Part shown: positions 63,679-64,000 of the stretch, piece by piece | Position numbering within the stretch: position 1 is the first letter of the stretch | Layout: each line of letters opens with the position of its first letter | From: Cellulosilyticum sp. I15G10I2 | GTDB lineage: Bacteria; Bacillota; Clostridia; Lachnospirales; Cellulosilyticaceae | Direction of reading: 5' to 3' | NCBI RefSeq assembly: GCF_900095725.1 | Contig: NZ_FMMP01000006.1 | Span: 992,001-1,056,000, forward strand | Length of the DNA: 64,000 nucleotides | Position numbers and translations under genes: made by a program | Notes under the pieces: model-generated | The model's database searches: none | What the model was told of the DNA's origin: nothing | What the model saw: the letters and a program-made list of their open reading frames with translations, nothing else

Positions 63679-64000
63679 TTAGAAAATATCTGATTTCCAT
63701 AACCCATGCAAATTGCAATATGCAAAAGCTGTTACGGGCTTATCATCAGAAAGTTGAAATGTTACGCGAGGATTTTCTCCTATGGCCAGCGCTTTACGCT
63801 GCCCACCTTTTTCAGTTTGAAGATAAACCCAAGCAATATGATGCTCTTCTAGCATAGGATGTGCTACACTGCCAATTTCAACAGTTACCGTATTGTCTTG
63901 TACAGTTACAACTGGAATATGTTTTTCAGTTGATGCTTCCACTGTATTAGCTGTAAGCTCTTGCATTTTCTCTCCACAACAGACCATACTTACGCCTGCA
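63679..64000 (-). CDS. dfx: Desulfoferrodoxin (superoxide reductase), 5' end outside window
   Basis: About 107 codons of a gene that continues past the right edge; the reading frame stays open to 64000 (AGVS before MVCCGEKM), so the internal Met at 63987 is not the start. VCCGEKM is the last part of the N-terminal desulforedoxin Fe-Cys4 site; the rest is the superoxide reductase domain with ligands in KHIPVV, SVAHPMLEEHHIAW and YCNLHG (Cys and His). It reduces superoxide to hydrogen peroxide, which rubrerythrin, encoded next, can remove. Full-length relatives are about 125 residues, so roughly 18-20 residues lie outside. Confidence 0.95.
   Translation of the reverse strand, partial: AGVSMVCCGEKMQELTANTVEASTEKHIPVVTVQDNTVTVEIGSVAHPMLEEHHIAWVYLQTEKGGQRKALAIGENPRVTFQLSDDKPVTAFAYCNLHGLWKSDIF

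Overview
The window reads as chromosomal DNA of a low-G+C, endospore-forming anaerobic Clostridia member, probably in the Lachnospiraceae/Cellulosilyticaceae neighbourhood; I do not claim a genus. The reasons are strong A+T bias; sporulation and spore genes (yqfC, yqfD, pdaA, splB, a GerMN-like protein); a T-box leader on tyrS and a glmS ribozyme, both typical of Gram-positives; and anaerobic oxygen-defence genes (rubrerythrin, desulfoferrodoxin, FprA). No rRNA, tRNA, insertion sequence, prophage or CRISPR array was recognised. Both ends cut a gene: a radical SAM gene at the left and desulfoferrodoxin at the right.

Layout. 1-7.6 kb: radical SAM protein, M14 peptidase, DUF378 protein, small P-loop protein, glycogen debranching enzyme, T-box/tyrS and an AI-2E family permease. 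7.6-19.3 kb, all minus strand: PepD dipeptidase, the UPF0210/ACT pair, an FtsA-like ATPase, a GalT-like protein, an oligopeptide-type binding lipoprotein, a lytic transglycosylase, coaE and polA. 19.5-26.9 kb: the conserved Firmicute cluster yqfC-yqfD-phoH-yqfF-ybeY-cdd-era-yqzL-recO (dgkA, present in Bacillus, is missing). 27-35.5 kb: two adjacent minus-strand units, one encoding a binding protein plus YesM/YesN two-component pair, the other an LplABC-type carbohydrate importer without its own ATPase. 35.8-46.9 kb: mixed genes, including CapA, PdaA, an NADH-dependent flavoprotein with a DUF1450 protein, DUF1540, glmS behind its ribozyme, a repeat-rich secreted protein, a transglutaminase-like/GerMN-like pair and a DUF815 AAA ATPase. 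47-57.9 kb: aminotransferase, two tandem RMD1/DUF155 membrane proteins, an M16C peptidase, spore photoproduct lyase, FprA, a shortened GalE-like protein and a 450-residue orphan protein.

The most unusual locus is 57,991-62,885. Two overlapping genes encode (i) a sensor with a flavodiiron-type metallo-beta-lactamase domain, a degenerate GGDEF domain and a receiver whose phospho-acceptor Asp is Glu, and (ii) a HEAT-repeat/family 2 glycosyltransferase fusion resembling processive exopolysaccharide synthases. I infer oxygen- or NO-responsive control of polysaccharide synthesis. It sits next to rubrerythrin and desulfoferrodoxin and about 5 kb from FprA, which shares the same diiron ligand pattern.

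Many transcription units end in very long perfect hairpins (20-30 bp stems) that often include the stop codon. Several coding starts were set on Shine-Dalgarno spacing, and three small genes (yqzL, DUF1540, a 64-residue zinc-ribbon protein) were read directly from the sequence. All identifications come from reading motifs by eye; no database search was run.
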